Positions 26,691-35,153 of a stretch of DNA of 64,000 bases are shown one piece after another (positions within the stretch are counted from its first letter, which is position 1; the number at the start of each line of letters is the position of its first letter). The position numbers and the translations under genes were made by a program. The notes under the pieces are model-generated. The model did no database searches, was not told the origin of the DNA, and saw nothing but the letters and a program-made list of their open reading frames with translations. Source of the DNA: RAM1 sp041905405 (GTDB lineage: Bacteria > Pseudomonadota > Gammaproteobacteria > Burkholderiales > Burkholderiaceae_C); the NCBI GenBank assembly GCA_041905405.1, contig JAYRLC010000005.1, positions 1 to 64,000 of the forward strand, given 5' to 3'.

Positions 26691-27737
26691 TTACGCCGAC
26701 GGCAGCGGCCGTGCGGCGTGCAGCCGGACCACGCGCACAGGCGCCAGGGCCCGCGCGCGCAGTTGCCCGCACCCGCCGTCCACGTCCTGGCCTGCCGAGT
26801 GGCGCAGTTTGGTCAGCACCCCGGCGCGGTGCAGCGTGCGCGCGATCCCGGCGGCACGTTCCCATGACGGCCGCTTGAAGTCCAGGCCCTCGTTGCTGTT
26901 GTACGGGATCATGTTCATGACCGCGTACCTGCCCTTCAGCAACCGCACGATGCCGTCCAGCTCGTCGGCCGAGTCGTTGATGCCTTCCAGCAGCGTCCAC
27001 TGGTACTGGATCGGGTAGCCGGTGGCGCGGGCGTAACGCTCGCCCTCTTCGACCAGCTCATCGGGTGTCATGCGCGGCGCGCGCGGCAGCAGCTTTTCGC
27101 GCAGGTCGGCGCGCGTGGTGTGCAGCGACAGGGCCAGCGCGGGTTTGACGGTGCCGCGCGGCAGCTCGGCGAACACGCGCGGGTCGCCCACGGTGGAGAA
27201 CACCAGGTTCTTGTGGCCCACGTTACCGGCCGTGCCCAGCAGGTCGATGGCCTGCATTACCGCATCCAGGTTGTGGGCGGGCTCGCCCATGCCCATGAAC
27301 ACGACTTTTTTCACCGGCCGCAGCGCGCGCGCCAGCGCCACCTGCGCCACGATTTCACCGCTGGTGAGCTGGCGCACGAGCCCACCCTGCCCCGTCATGC
27401 AGAACACGCAGCCCACGGCGCAGCCGACCTGGGTGGACACGCACAGGCCGTCGCGAGGCAGCAGCACGCTTTCCACGGTCTGGCCGTCGGCCAGTTCGAC
27501 CAGCAGTCTTGACGAGCCGTCTTCACCGGGGTGTTGTGATTTCAGTCGCGCCAGGCCCTGAAGTTCATCGGCCAGCGCAGGCAGCGCGTCGCGCAGCGTC
27601 TGGGGCATGAAGTCCTCGATGCGCCGCTTGCCTGCGTCCTGCGGCTGTGCCTGTGACCACAAGCGCAGCACGCGGTGCTCGTGCTTGGGCTTGGCGCCCA
27701 GGGCGCGCAGGCGGTGGCGAAGGGACTCGATGTGCAT
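26691..27737 (-). CDS. RlmN/Cfr family radical-SAM RNA methyltransferase (paralogue)
   Basis: 348 residues. The radical-SAM cysteines are C106, C110 and C113 (GCAVGCVFCMTGQGG). The two mechanistic cysteines of the RlmN/Cfr family are also in place: C99 (GLCVSTQ), seven residues before the cluster as in RlmN, and C323 near the C-terminus (DVDGGCGQLR). These enzymes methylate adenosines of 23S rRNA (and tRNA). It is somewhat shorter than housekeeping RlmN and stands alone, without the ndk/pilW/ispG neighbours usual for rlmN, so it may be a second family member. The start is ATG 27737. Confidence 0.87.
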   Translation of the reverse strand: MHIESLRHRLRALGAKPKHEHRVLRLWSQAQPQDAGKRRIEDFMPQTLRDALPALADELQGLARLKSQHPGEDGSSRLLVELADGQTVESVLLPRDGLCVSTQVGCAVGCVFCMTGQGGLVRQLTSGEIVAQVALARALRPVKKVVFMGMGEPAHNLDAVMQAIDLLGTAGNVGHKNLVFSTVGDPRVFAELPRGTVKPALALSLHTTRADLREKLLPRAPRMTPDELVEEGERYARATGYPIQYQWTLLEGINDSADELDGIVRLLKGRYAVMNMIPYNSNEGLDFKRPSWERAAGIARTLHRAGVLTKLRHSAGQDVDGGCGQLRARALAPVRVVRLHAARPLPSA

Positions 27738-27806
27738 GCCGGATTTTAGGTGCCTGTCCTTCGCGGCTGGGCTACACCGCGCGGCAAAGCCACGTGGGCG
27801 GTGTGC

Positions 27807-28050
27807 GGGGCTCGCGGCGCGCAGTGTGCGGCGGAGCGATTTCTGCGGTGGCGAGAAGCGCAGGGGGGAGTGTTGGCGCGCGCAGCGCGCAACGTGCACA
27901 TGCTCGCCGCGGCTGTCCGAGCGGAATGGAGCGCAGCGCAATGCAGCGAGTTCCGCGGCGCAACCGACCCCCGAGCATCGCAGCGGAGTTTTTGCTCAGC
28001 AAAAACCACCGCAGCATGAGCCCCGCCGCACACTGCGCGTCGCGAACCCC
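27807..28050. repeat. Long imperfect inverted repeat in the gap before cynS
   Basis: The 344-bp gap between the RlmN-like gene and cynS contains no gene. Its left arm 27807-27834 and right arm 28023-28050 are 28-nt inverted copies differing at two positions. Weaker complementarity continues inward (CTGCGGTGG at 27843 and CCACCGCAG at 28006) and outward. Inside are a GC palindrome (27872-27893) and a perfect hairpin TTTTTGCT-C-AGCAAAAA (27989-28005). The element is about 244 bp, very GC-rich, and could be a MITE- or REP-type repeat. No target-site duplication is evident. Confidence 0.7.
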
Positions 28051-28081
28051 GCGCGCGCCACAGAAGAACGAACGGGAAAGA

Positions 28082-28525
28082 TCAGTACGTCTTGTACGGC
28101 AGGAACTTGCCCGACAAAACGACATTGACGCGATCCCCCTTGGGATCCGGCTGCCGCACGATGTCCATGGAAAAGTCGATCGCGCTCATGATGCCGTCGC
28201 CGAATTCCTCGTGGATCAGCTCCTTGATCGTCGTGCCGTACACATTGACGATCTCGTACCAGCGGTAGATCAGCGGATCGGTCGGCACTGCCGTGGGCAG
28301 CGAGCCCTTGTACGGCACGACCTGCAGCCACTTCTGCTCCTCGGCATTCAGGCCGAAGACCTTGCCCAGCACTTTGGCCTGGGCGGCCGTGGCCGTCATC
28401 TGGCCCAGGCACAGGGCCGTGGTCCATTCCTTGGACTCGCCGACCTTGCTGGCGACGTCCTCCCATTTGATGCTCTTGGACACCTTGGTGCTGATGATCT
28501 TTTCCGTGACGTCCATGCGGTTCAT
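28082..28525 (-). CDS. cynS: Cyanate hydratase (cyanase)
   Basis: 147 residues, the family length (E. coli 156). Converts cyanate and bicarbonate to CO2 and carbamate, yielding ammonia. The catalytic triad is R88, E91 and S114 (PLIYRWYEIVNVYGTT and FGDGIMSAIDF), equivalent to R96/E99/S122 of E. coli CynS. The N-terminal domain is a DNA-binding-like helical bundle as in other cyanases. Last gene of the ABC operon, 31 bp behind the ATPase gene, with GGAGCAAC just before its start. Confidence 0.96.
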   Translation of the reverse strand: MNRMDVTEKIISTKVSKSIKWEDVASKVGESKEWTTALCLGQMTATAAQAKVLGKVFGLNAEEQKWLQVVPYKGSLPTAVPTDPLIYRWYEIVNVYGTTIKELIHEEFGDGIMSAIDFSMDIVRQPDPKGDRVNVVLSGKFLPYKTY

Positions 28526-28556
28526 GGTGTTGCTCCTTTGAGGGTTGGGGTGGTTT

Positions 28557-29360
28557 TCAGTGACCGGCCTTGGCGCGCGTCACCAGGAAATCGACGATGT
28601 GGTTGCGCAGCTCGTAGTAGCCGGGCAGGTGGTGCAGGCCGGCGCGGGTGCGTTCGCGCGGCAGTGTGTTGGTGACGGTTTCGGCAATGCCGCCGGGGAC
28701 GTAGCCCGCGGGTGTATCGCTGCCGTTGCTCATGAGCAGGATGCGGTCGGCCAGCAAAATGGCTTCGTCCACGTCGTGCGTGATCATGAACACCGTCTGC
28801 TGCGTCTCGCGCACGATGCCCATGAGCTCGTCCTGGATGGTGCCGCGCGTGAGCGCGTCCAGCGCGCCGAACGGCTCGTCCAGCAGCAGCATCTTGGGCT
28901 GGATCGCGAACGCGCGCGCAATGCCCACGCGCTGCTTCATGCCACCGGACAGCTGCGACGGCTTTTTGTCGATGGCGGGCAAAAGGCCCACCATGGCGAC
29001 AAACTTTTCCACATGCGCGTTGACCTGCGCGCGGTTCCAGTCCGGCCAGCGCGACTCCACCGCGAACGCGATGTTCTTGCGCACGGTCAGCCAGGGCATG
29101 AGCGCGTGGCTCTGGAACACCACGCCGCGCTCCAGGCTCGGCCCCGCGACCTCTCGGCCGTCCATGAACACGTGGCCGCCGCTGGCCGTGTCCAGCCCCG
29201 CCAGCACGTTCAAGATGGTCGTCTTGCCGCAGCCCGAGTGGCCGATGATGCAGACGAATTCGCCGCGGTCCAGCGTGAAGCCCACGTCGGCGAACACCGG
29301 CTTGGCGGGAATGAACGCCTTGGACAGGCCCTCGATTTTCAGGAAGCCCTCACTCCACAT
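28557..29360 (-). CDS. ABC transporter ATP-binding protein, nitrate/cyanate type
   Basis: 267 residues with Walker A IGHSGCGKTT, Q-loop FQSHALMPWLTV, signature LSGGMKQRVGIARAFA, Walker B MLLLDEPFGALDALTR and switch His in MITHDVDEAILLAD. The sequence belongs to the NrtD/CynD/SsuB group. The ATG at 29360 lies inside the end of the permease gene (11-bp overlap). Energises uptake by the permease and binding protein encoded upstream. Confidence 0.93.
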   Translation of the reverse strand: MWSEGFLKIEGLSKAFIPAKPVFADVGFTLDRGEFVCIIGHSGCGKTTILNVLAGLDTASGGHVFMDGREVAGPSLERGVVFQSHALMPWLTVRKNIAFAVESRWPDWNRAQVNAHVEKFVAMVGLLPAIDKKPSQLSGGMKQRVGIARAFAIQPKMLLLDEPFGALDALTRGTIQDELMGIVRETQQTVFMITHDVDEAILLADRILLMSNGSDTPAGYVPGGIAETVTNTLPRERTRAGLHHLPGYYELRNHIVDFLVTRAKAGH

Positions 29361-30210
29361 ACGTCACCAGCTTCTGCAGTTGCGCGAACATCAGGTCCAG
29401 CAGCATGCCCACCACGCCGATCACCAGGATGGCGAAGATCACGTTGGTCAGCGACAGGTTGTTCCACTCGTTCCACACGAAGTAGCCGATGCCCGTGCCG
29501 CCCACCAGCATCTCGGCCGCCACGATCACCAGCCAGGCAATGCCCATGCTGATACGCATGCCGGTCAGGATGGTGGGCGCCGCCGCCGGCAGGATCACCT
29601 TGAATGCCTTGCGTAGCGGGTTCACTTCCAGCGTGCGGGCCACGTTGAGCCATTCGCGCTTGACCGACGCCACGCCAAACGCGGTGTTGATGAGCATGGG
29701 CCAGACCGAGCAGATGAAGATCACGAACACGCCCGAAATGCCCGAGTCCTTGATCGTGTACAGCGCCAGCGGCATCCACGCGAGCGGGCTGATCGGCTTG
29801 AGCACCTGAATGAACGGGTCGAACGCGCGGTGCAGCAGCGGGCTCATGCCGATCACGAAGCCCAGCGGCACGGCCACGATGCAGGCCAGAAGAAACCCCA
29901 GCCCCACGCGGCCCAGCGAATGCGCGAGCTGGATCGCGATGCCCTTGTCGTTGGGGCCGTTGTCGTAGAACGGGTCGGACAGTTGCTGCACCAGCGTCGC
30001 GCCCATCTGCGACAGCGTGGGAAAGCCCGTGCTCTTGGACGCGCCGGGGTCCTTGCCCATCATCTTCTGGTATTCAATCTGCTCGGGCGTCAGGCCCGCG
30101 GTAGAGGCCGCGGCGCCGCCGGCCGGCAGCGTGGACACGTGCCAGATGCCCAGCATGGCGAGCAGCAGCAGCACCGACACCAGCGCGGCCTTGAGGTTCA
30201 GGGACTTCAT
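29350..30210 (-). CDS. ABC transporter permease, nitrate/cyanate type (NrtB/CynB-like)
   Basis: 286 residues with an N-terminal helix, a periplasmic loop of about 60 residues and a BPD_transp_1 core (EAA-like loop NPLRKAFKVILPAAAPTILTGM). ATG 30210 fits the hydrophobic N-terminus. A GTG at 30225, directly after the preceding stop (TGAGTG), would add five residues. Second gene of the cyanate operon. Confidence 0.92.
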   Translation of the reverse strand: MKSLNLKAALVSVLLLLAMLGIWHVSTLPAGGAAASTAGLTPEQIEYQKMMGKDPGASKSTGFPTLSQMGATLVQQLSDPFYDNGPNDKGIAIQLAHSLGRVGLGFLLACIVAVPLGFVIGMSPLLHRAFDPFIQVLKPISPLAWMPLALYTIKDSGISGVFVIFICSVWPMLINTAFGVASVKREWLNVARTLEVNPLRKAFKVILPAAAPTILTGMRISMGIAWLVIVAAEMLVGGTGIGYFVWNEWNNLSLTNVIFAILVIGVVGMLLDLMFAQLQKLVTYVE

Positions 30211-30225
30211 GGTCTGCGTCCGCAC

Positions 30226-31620
30226 TCAGGCCATCTTGTTGATCTTGAAGCTCTTGACGTACTCCTCGGGCTTGGCCGGGTCGAATTCCTTGCCCATGAC
30301 CTTGAACTTGCGATACGCCCCCTCGGGCGGGCGGAAGCCGACGAGGGACATCTGCTTCTTGGCGTCGGTCAGCAGGAACACCTTTTCGGCGATCTGCTTG
30401 TAGTTGACGTCGCCCTTCACGTAGCCCCAGCGCTTCATCTGCGTGAGCATCCACACGGCCATGCTCTGCCAGGGCACCGGGTCGAAGTTGGCGCGGTCGG
30501 GCACGTTCTTGATGTTGCCCAGGCCGTCGGCGAACTTGCCGGTCAGCACCTGCGCGATCACCGTCTCGGGCTGGTTCAGGTACTGCGCGGGGGCGATCAC
30601 CTTGGCGATCAGTTCGCGGTCCTTGGGCTGGCTGGCCATGAAGCTGGCCGTCAGCACGGCGCGGTACAGCGCGGCAAAGCTGCCCGGGTTCTGCTTGATG
30701 AACTCGTCGCTCACGCCAAACGCGCAGCAGGGGTGGCCGTCCCAGATTTCCCTGGACAGGATGTGGATGAAGCCGACCTCGTCGTACACGGCGCGCTGGT
30801 TGAACGGGTCCGGGCCCAGGAAGCCGTCGATGTTGCCGGCACGCAGGTTGGCCACCATCTCGGGCGGCGGCGTCACGCGGATCTGCACGTCGGTGTCGGG
30901 GTTGATGCCGTTTTCGGCCAGGTAGTAGCGCAGCAGGAAGTTGTGCATGCTGTACTCGAACGGCACGGCGAACTTGAAGCCCTTCCACGATTTCGGGTCG
31001 CGCTTGTCCTTGTGCTTGACGTGCAGCGTGATCGCCTGGCCGTTGGTGTTCTGGATGCTCGCGACGTTCATGCCCACCTGGTTGGAGCCCAGGCCCATGC
31101 TCATGGCCAGCGGCATGGGCGACAGGAAGTGGCTCGCGTCATGCTCCTTGTTGATCATCTTGTCGCGGATCAGCGCCCAGCCCGCCGTCTTGTTGAGCTG
31201 GACGTTCAGGCCTTCCTTTTTGTAGAAGCCCAGCGGGTCGGCCATGATCAGCGGCGACGCGCAGGTGATCGCAATGAAGCCGATCTTCAGGTCCTTCTTC
31301 TCCACCGGCGCGCGCTCCTGCGCCATGGCCTGCAGCGACGTGAGCATGCCGGCGGGCAGCGCGGCGGCAATCGCTGCGCGCGCGGCGTTCGCGCCCACGG
31401 CCTTCAGGAAACCGCGGCGCACACTGTCCACGGGAAAGATCGCCTTGACCAGCGCGGCTTCCATGAAGTCGCGCGAGGCTTCTTCTTCACTGCGGGCTGC
31501 AGCCACGTTGTGCTCGCCCGGCGCATGGTCCTGGCCGCAGGCGCAGCGCAGCATCAGCGGACGGTCGGCATCGTAGGCGTCGTGGATTTTGGCGGGACCG
31601 GTGGCGGGCAGTCTGGACAT
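30226..31620 (-). CDS. ABC transporter substrate-binding protein, NrtA/CmpA/CynA-like
   Basis: 464 residues. The body matches NrtA/CmpA-type binding proteins for nitrate, bicarbonate or cyanate (KIGFIAITCASPLIMADPLG, RAGNIDGFLGPDPFNQRAVY). Coupling to cynS points to cyanate. The signal is a Tat motif (VRRGFLKAVG, arginines at 68-69) preceded by an unusually long polar N-terminus of about 65 residues that contains CACGQDH, a possible metal-binding cluster. First gene of the operon, with two palindromes upstream. Confidence 0.93.
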   Translation of the reverse strand: MSRLPATGPAKIHDAYDADRPLMLRCACGQDHAPGEHNVAAARSEEEASRDFMEAALVKAIFPVDSVRRGFLKAVGANAARAAIAAALPAGMLTSLQAMAQERAPVEKKDLKIGFIAITCASPLIMADPLGFYKKEGLNVQLNKTAGWALIRDKMINKEHDASHFLSPMPLAMSMGLGSNQVGMNVASIQNTNGQAITLHVKHKDKRDPKSWKGFKFAVPFEYSMHNFLLRYYLAENGINPDTDVQIRVTPPPEMVANLRAGNIDGFLGPDPFNQRAVYDEVGFIHILSREIWDGHPCCAFGVSDEFIKQNPGSFAALYRAVLTASFMASQPKDRELIAKVIAPAQYLNQPETVIAQVLTGKFADGLGNIKNVPDRANFDPVPWQSMAVWMLTQMKRWGYVKGDVNYKQIAEKVFLLTDAKKQMSLVGFRPPEGAYRKFKVMGKEFDPAKPEEYVKSFKINKMA

Positions 31621-31646
31621 AGGGCACCTCGTTGAAAAGATGCAGA

Positions 31647-31661
31647 CTGCTTTGCAAGCAG
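31647..31661. promoter_or_regulatory. 15-bp palindrome upstream of the cyanate operon
   Basis: CTGCTT-TGC-AAGCAG, 27-41 bp upstream of the binding-protein start. Its position suits an operator or a short hairpin in the 5' leader. No T-run follows, so it is not a terminator. The factor is unknown. Confidence 0.45.
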
Positions 31662-31731
31662 CGGGCCCATTCGTGCCTGTTTGTCCTGTTTTGTGGTCCG
31701 CCGCTGTAAATGACGGCAGCTTCGACGAAGG

Positions 31732-31753
31732 CTTGTAGTGGCAGCCCTACAAG
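31732..31753. promoter_or_regulatory. Inverted heptamer, possible NarL-type operator
   Basis: CTTGTAG-N8-CTACAAG, a perfect heptamer inverted repeat that covers the stop codon of the response regulator and lies 112 bp upstream of the cyanate operon start. NarL/FixJ-type regulators bind paired heptamers, and the adjacent gene encodes one. Control of the operon by that regulator is inferred. Confidence 0.5.
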
Positions 31754-32412
31754 GACCCGCTTTTCCCGTGCCTTTCGGCGTACAGCGCGAGCTCCACATC
31801 GTTCTTGGTGCCGGTTTTTTCCAGGATGCGCGCACGGTAAGTGCTGACCGTGTTGGGTGCCAGGCCCAGCTGCGCACCAATTTCGCTCACGGTATGCCCC
31901 AAGGTGAGCAGGCGGAACACCTGATGCTCGCGGTGCGACAGCGATTCGGGACCCGACCGGGCCGAGGCGCCACCCACCGCACTGGCCAACGCTTCGGCCG
32001 TGGCCGGCGTCACATAGACACCCCCGGCCGCTACCTTGCGCACGGCAGCGACCATGTCGTCGGGGTCGGCGCTTTTGTTCAGGTAGCCGGCCGCGCCCAG
32101 CTTGATGCAGCGCACGGCGTACTGCTTTTCGGGGTAGGTGCTGAGCATCAGCACCGGCAGCGCGGGCCAGGCCTTGCGCAGCGCCTGCAGCACGTCCAGG
32201 CCGTCACCGTCGGGCATGGCAATGTCCAGCAGCACCACGCCCAGGCCCGTCGCCGCGCCGCCGCCGTTCAGCAACTGCACCGCGGCCAGCACTTCGGCGC
32301 CGGTGGTGGCCTCGGCGCAGACCTCGATGTCGGGCGCGTCGGCCAGCATCTGCTTCAGGCCCTCGCGCACGATGCGGTGGTCATCGGCGATCAGCACGCG
32401 AATGGGGCTCAT
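31747..32412 (-). CDS. NarL/FixJ family response regulator
   Basis: 221 residues. Receiver with acidic D10/D11, phospho-acceptor D63 (LLDIAMPDGDG) and a late lysine (AAGYLNKSA). The C-terminal LuxR-type helix-turn-helix is SLSHREHQVFRLLTLGHTVS followed by EIGAQLGLAPNTVSTYRARI. It overlaps the kinase gene by 4 bp and lies just upstream of, and codirectional with, the cyanate operon. It probably regulates that operon. Confidence 0.93.
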   Translation of the reverse strand: MSPIRVLIADDHRIVREGLKQMLADAPDIEVCAEATTGAEVLAAVQLLNGGGAATGLGVVLLDIAMPDGDGLDVLQALRKAWPALPVLMLSTYPEKQYAVRCIKLGAAGYLNKSADPDDMVAAVRKVAAGGVYVTPATAEALASAVGGASARSGPESLSHREHQVFRLLTLGHTVSEIGAQLGLAPNTVSTYRARILEKTGTKNDVELALYAERHGKSGSL

Positions 32413-33602
32413 GGCGCTGACGCCCGCAGGGGCAGCGTGAGCTCGAAGGCCGTGCCCATGCCAGGCTGGCTGTCGATGGCGATGCGCCCGCCGAAATGCC
32501 GCGCACGCTCACGCATGCCCATGACGCCGTAGGCGTCGGCAGCCTCAAACGCGGCGGGCAGCGCGCCGCGACCGTCGTCGCGCACGGTGATATTCAGTTG
32601 CCCGGCGCCTGCGGCAATGCGCACGTCCAGGCTGCGCGCCTGCGCATGGCGGCCCACGTTGGACAGCATCTCCTGAAAGATGCGGAACACCGCCATGGCA
32701 GCAGGCTCGGGCAGCTCTGGAAGGTCGGAAACAGCGTCCACGTTCATCTGCCAGTGCAGCGCCAGCTCAGCCGACTGCACAAACTCCTGTGCCTGCCATT
32801 CCAGTGCGGCCCACAGGCCCTGGTGGTCCAGGATGCTGGGGCGCAGGTCGGTGATGATGCGGCCCACGTTGTCCACGGCGTTTTCGATCAGGCGGCTCAT
32901 GTTCTGGCATTTGCTGCGCATGCGCTCGCGCATGGCCTGCGCCGCCTGCGCCTCGCGCGCCTGCTGTTCGCCCAGCCGCTTGTCCAGCCAGTTCACGTCC
33001 ATCTTCAGCGCAACCAGCAGGCTGCCCAGTTCGTCATGTACCTCGCGGGCAATGCGGGTGCGTTCGTCCTCGCGCACGCCTTCCGAATACGCGGACAACT
33101 CGCGCAACTGGCCCAGCGCCACCGACAGCTCGCGCGTGCGCTCGGCCACGCGTTGCTCCAGCTCGTCTTTGGCCTTGCGCAACGCATCGGCCGCACGCTT
33201 GCGCTCGGTGATGTCCACAAAGGTGATGACCGCCCCGCGCACCTGCGCGCCGTCCATGATCGGGTGGCTGGAGTATTCGACCGCGAACGCCGTGTGGTCA
33301 CGCCGCCAGAACACCTCGGTGTCGATGCGGCAGGGCAGGCCCTGGCGGAACGCGTTGAAGATCGGGCAATCGGTGTCAGGGTAGTGCGAACCGTCGGCAT
33401 GCGAATGGTGCGTGAGCTCGTGCATGTTGCGACCCAGCACCTCGCCCGGCTCGAAGCCCAGCATGCGCGCCCCGGCCCGGTTGATGAACATGCAGTGGCC
33501 GTCCATGTCGATACCGAAGATGCCCTCGCCCGTCGACTCCAGCAGCAGGTCGGCGTGAACGTGGGCATCGGTGGCACTGGGGTTGGCGGCGAGGGCATGC
33601 AC
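32409..33602 (-). CDS. PAS-domain sensor histidine kinase (NarX/DegS type)
   Basis: 397 residues, soluble. A PAS domain (about 15-135; LLESTGEGIFGIDMDGHCMF, FVDITERKRA) is followed by a coiled coil, a HisKA_3 box (DERTRIAREVHDELGSLLVAL; the His is the phosphorylation site) and a HATPase_c domain (VRDDGRGALP ... GVMGMRERARHFGG). The PAS contains a His/Cys-rich stretch (HHSHADGSHYPDTDCP) that might bind a ligand. The signal is unknown. Partner of the NarL-type regulator, with which it overlaps by 4 bp. Confidence 0.92.
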   Translation of the reverse strand: MHALAANPSATDAHVHADLLLESTGEGIFGIDMDGHCMFINRAGARMLGFEPGEVLGRNMHELTHHSHADGSHYPDTDCPIFNAFRQGLPCRIDTEVFWRRDHTAFAVEYSSHPIMDGAQVRGAVITFVDITERKRAADALRKAKDELEQRVAERTRELSVALGQLRELSAYSEGVREDERTRIAREVHDELGSLLVALKMDVNWLDKRLGEQQAREAQAAQAMRERMRSKCQNMSRLIENAVDNVGRIITDLRPSILDHQGLWAALEWQAQEFVQSAELALHWQMNVDAVSDLPELPEPAAMAVFRIFQEMLSNVGRHAQARSLDVRIAAGAGQLNITVRDDGRGALPAAFEAADAYGVMGMRERARHFGGRIAIDSQPGMGTAFELTLPLRASAP

Positions 33603-33653
33603 GCATTGGGTGCAAGCAACGGCTGTGCCAGTTTGGTGCGCTCCCGTCCTCGG

Positions 33654-34058
33654 TCAGGCGTGGGCTGCGGCGTGAACGTGCGAAGCCTTGAAGGGCTCGC
33701 CCCGGCCCATGGACCAGTTCATGGGGCCGTTTTCAGTCAGGGCCACGAAGATGTCGTCGCCCACGAAGCCTGCGCGCACGGCAGCGTCGGTCAGGTGGCG
33801 GTACAGCGCGGCCTTCTGCGCGTCCGTACGACCCTGCAGAAATGTGATCTCCACCACGCTGGCATCCGCCGTGCGCTGCACGTTGGGAAAGGTCGGGTTC
33901 AGCAGCAGGGCATCGGGCGCGAAGCGGGTGATGAGGTGGAACCGGTCGTCCACCGGCACGTTGCAGGTGGCCACGAGCGCATCGTGAACGGCGTCGGCCA
34001 GTGCGGCCACGCGGGCGGCGCTGAGGTGGGCGGGAACGGAGATACGGGCGAGCGGCAT
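33654..34058 (-). CDS. Tautomerase superfamily protein
   Basis: 134 residues from ATG 34058. After Met removal the N-terminal proline (MPLARISVPAHL) is the catalytic base of the superfamily. The length and pattern (DRFHLITRFAPDALL, VEITFLQGRTDAQKAALYRHL) match the fused beta-alpha-beta type such as malonate semialdehyde decarboxylase-like proteins. It is divergent from a LysR gene whose product may control it. Substrate unknown. Confidence 0.87.
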   Translation of the reverse strand: MPLARISVPAHLSAARVAALADAVHDALVATCNVPVDDRFHLITRFAPDALLLNPTFPNVQRTADASVVEITFLQGRTDAQKAALYRHLTDAAVRAGFVGDDIFVALTENGPMNWSMGRGEPFKASHVHAAAHA

Positions 34059-34144
34059 GGTGAGGTCCTCGGTTGAAAGTGAAGGTGATGGACAGTCTAT
34101 TGATGCACCAACCGGAGATAAATCCCGATTCATGTCATTCACTA

Positions 34145-34159
34145 TGACTGAAACAGTCA
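34145..34159. promoter_or_regulatory. Palindrome between tautomerase and LysR genes
   Basis: TGACTG-AAA-CAGTCA, a perfect palindrome located between the tautomerase start (34058) and the LysR ATG at 34171. An upstream in-frame ATG at 34144 overlaps it, which favours 34171 as the true LysR start. Probable operator for the LysR protein. Confidence 0.5.
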
Positions 34160-34170
34160 CAATCCCTGCC

Positions 34171-35073
34171 ATGCAATCCACCGACGTCCTGACCGTGTTC
34201 GTGAACACCGTGGACCTGGGCTCCTTCGCGGCGGCCGGTCTGGCCGGCGGCATCACGGCGTCGGCCGCCGCCCGGATCGTGACCCGGCTCGAAGCCCAGC
34301 TGGGCGTGAGGCTGCTGGCGCGCACCACCCGGCGGCTCGTGCTGACGCAGGAGGGCGAGGCGTACCTTCCCCACGCGCGCGCGGCGCTGGCAGCCCTGGC
34401 CGCGGGCGCAGCCGAGGTGGCGGCCCGTCAGGGCCGCGTGCAGGGGCTGATCCGCGTGAACACGGGCACGGCGTTCGCGCGCTACCGGCTCGCACGGCTG
34501 CTGCCCGGCTTTCATGCGCGCTACCCGGGCGTGGAACTCGACCTGACGGTGACGGACCGCCGCATCGACCCCGAGGCCGGGCAGATTGACGTAACGGTCC
34601 GCGTCGGTCCGCTCGCCGACAGCGCTCTCGTGCTGAAGCCGCTGGGCACGGTGCGGCGTGTGATGGCGGCCAGCCCCGTCTACCTGGCGCGCCGCGGCAC
34701 GCCGCGGGTGCCGCTGGACCTGCTGCAGCACAACTGCCTGCTGCTCAAAGGCTTCGAGCGGCTGGCGCAGTGGCCGATGGTGCAGGATGGCCGGCGCCTG
34801 CCGGTGCCGGTATCCGGCAGCGTGCGCGCCGACAACGCCGACCTGCTGCTGGACCTGGCCGTGGCCGGCATGGGCATCGTCTGGCTGGGTGACTTTCTGG
34901 GTGAGCAGGCGCTGGCGGCGGGACAACTGGTGCCCGTGCTGGCCGGCCAGTACGACGATGACCCGCAGCCCCTGTCAGCGCTGATCCTTCCAGGGCGCCA
35001 GCATGTGGCGCGTGTGCGGGCGTTTGTGGACTTTCTGGCGGAAACCCTGAAACAGCCCCTCGACGCAGGCTGA
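34171..35073 (+). CDS. LysR family transcriptional regulator
   Basis: 300 residues. The winged helix (about 1-60) is STDVLTVFVNTVDLGSFAAA and SAAARIVTRLEAQLGVRLLARTTRRLVLTQEG. The substrate-binding domain follows, in the style of the DsdC/'LysR substrate binding' group. In-frame ATGs at 34132 and 34144 are possible but lie in the putative operator. Divergent from the tautomerase gene, its likely target. Confidence 0.9.
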   Translation: MQSTDVLTVFVNTVDLGSFAAAGLAGGITASAAARIVTRLEAQLGVRLLARTTRRLVLTQEGEAYLPHARAALAALAAGAAEVAARQGRVQGLIRVNTGTAFARYRLARLLPGFHARYPGVELDLTVTDRRIDPEAGQIDVTVRVGPLADSALVLKPLGTVRRVMAASPVYLARRGTPRVPLDLLQHNCLLLKGFERLAQWPMVQDGRRLPVPVSGSVRADNADLLLDLAVAGMGIVWLGDFLGEQALAAGQLVPVLAGQYDDDPQPLSALILPGRQHVARVRAFVDFLAETLKQPLDAG

Positions 35074-35153
35074 GGCTCGCGCGTTTATGGGATGGCGCAC
35101 GTTGCCCTGCGCTGGCTACGCTCGATCTCACCTCACAACGGTGGACGACCCGC

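Noticed and set aside
27989..28005. Hairpin TTTTTGCT-C-AGCAAAAA as terminator for cynS
   Set aside because: On the transcribed strand the hairpin is not followed by a run of T; the T and A runs belong to the stem. It may still be a weak structure but is not a classical terminator.
27607..28675. Long plus-strand open frames across the gap between the RlmN-like gene and cynS
   Set aside because: They run antisense into both genes and through the inverted repeat. The residue composition (Arg/Ala/Gly-rich) is what GC-rich antisense frames produce.
31621..31746. Sigma-54 promoter for the cyanate operon
   Set aside because: A GGCAC-like sequence exists on the minus strand, but the -12 element (TTGC) is not at the right distance with a convincing match.
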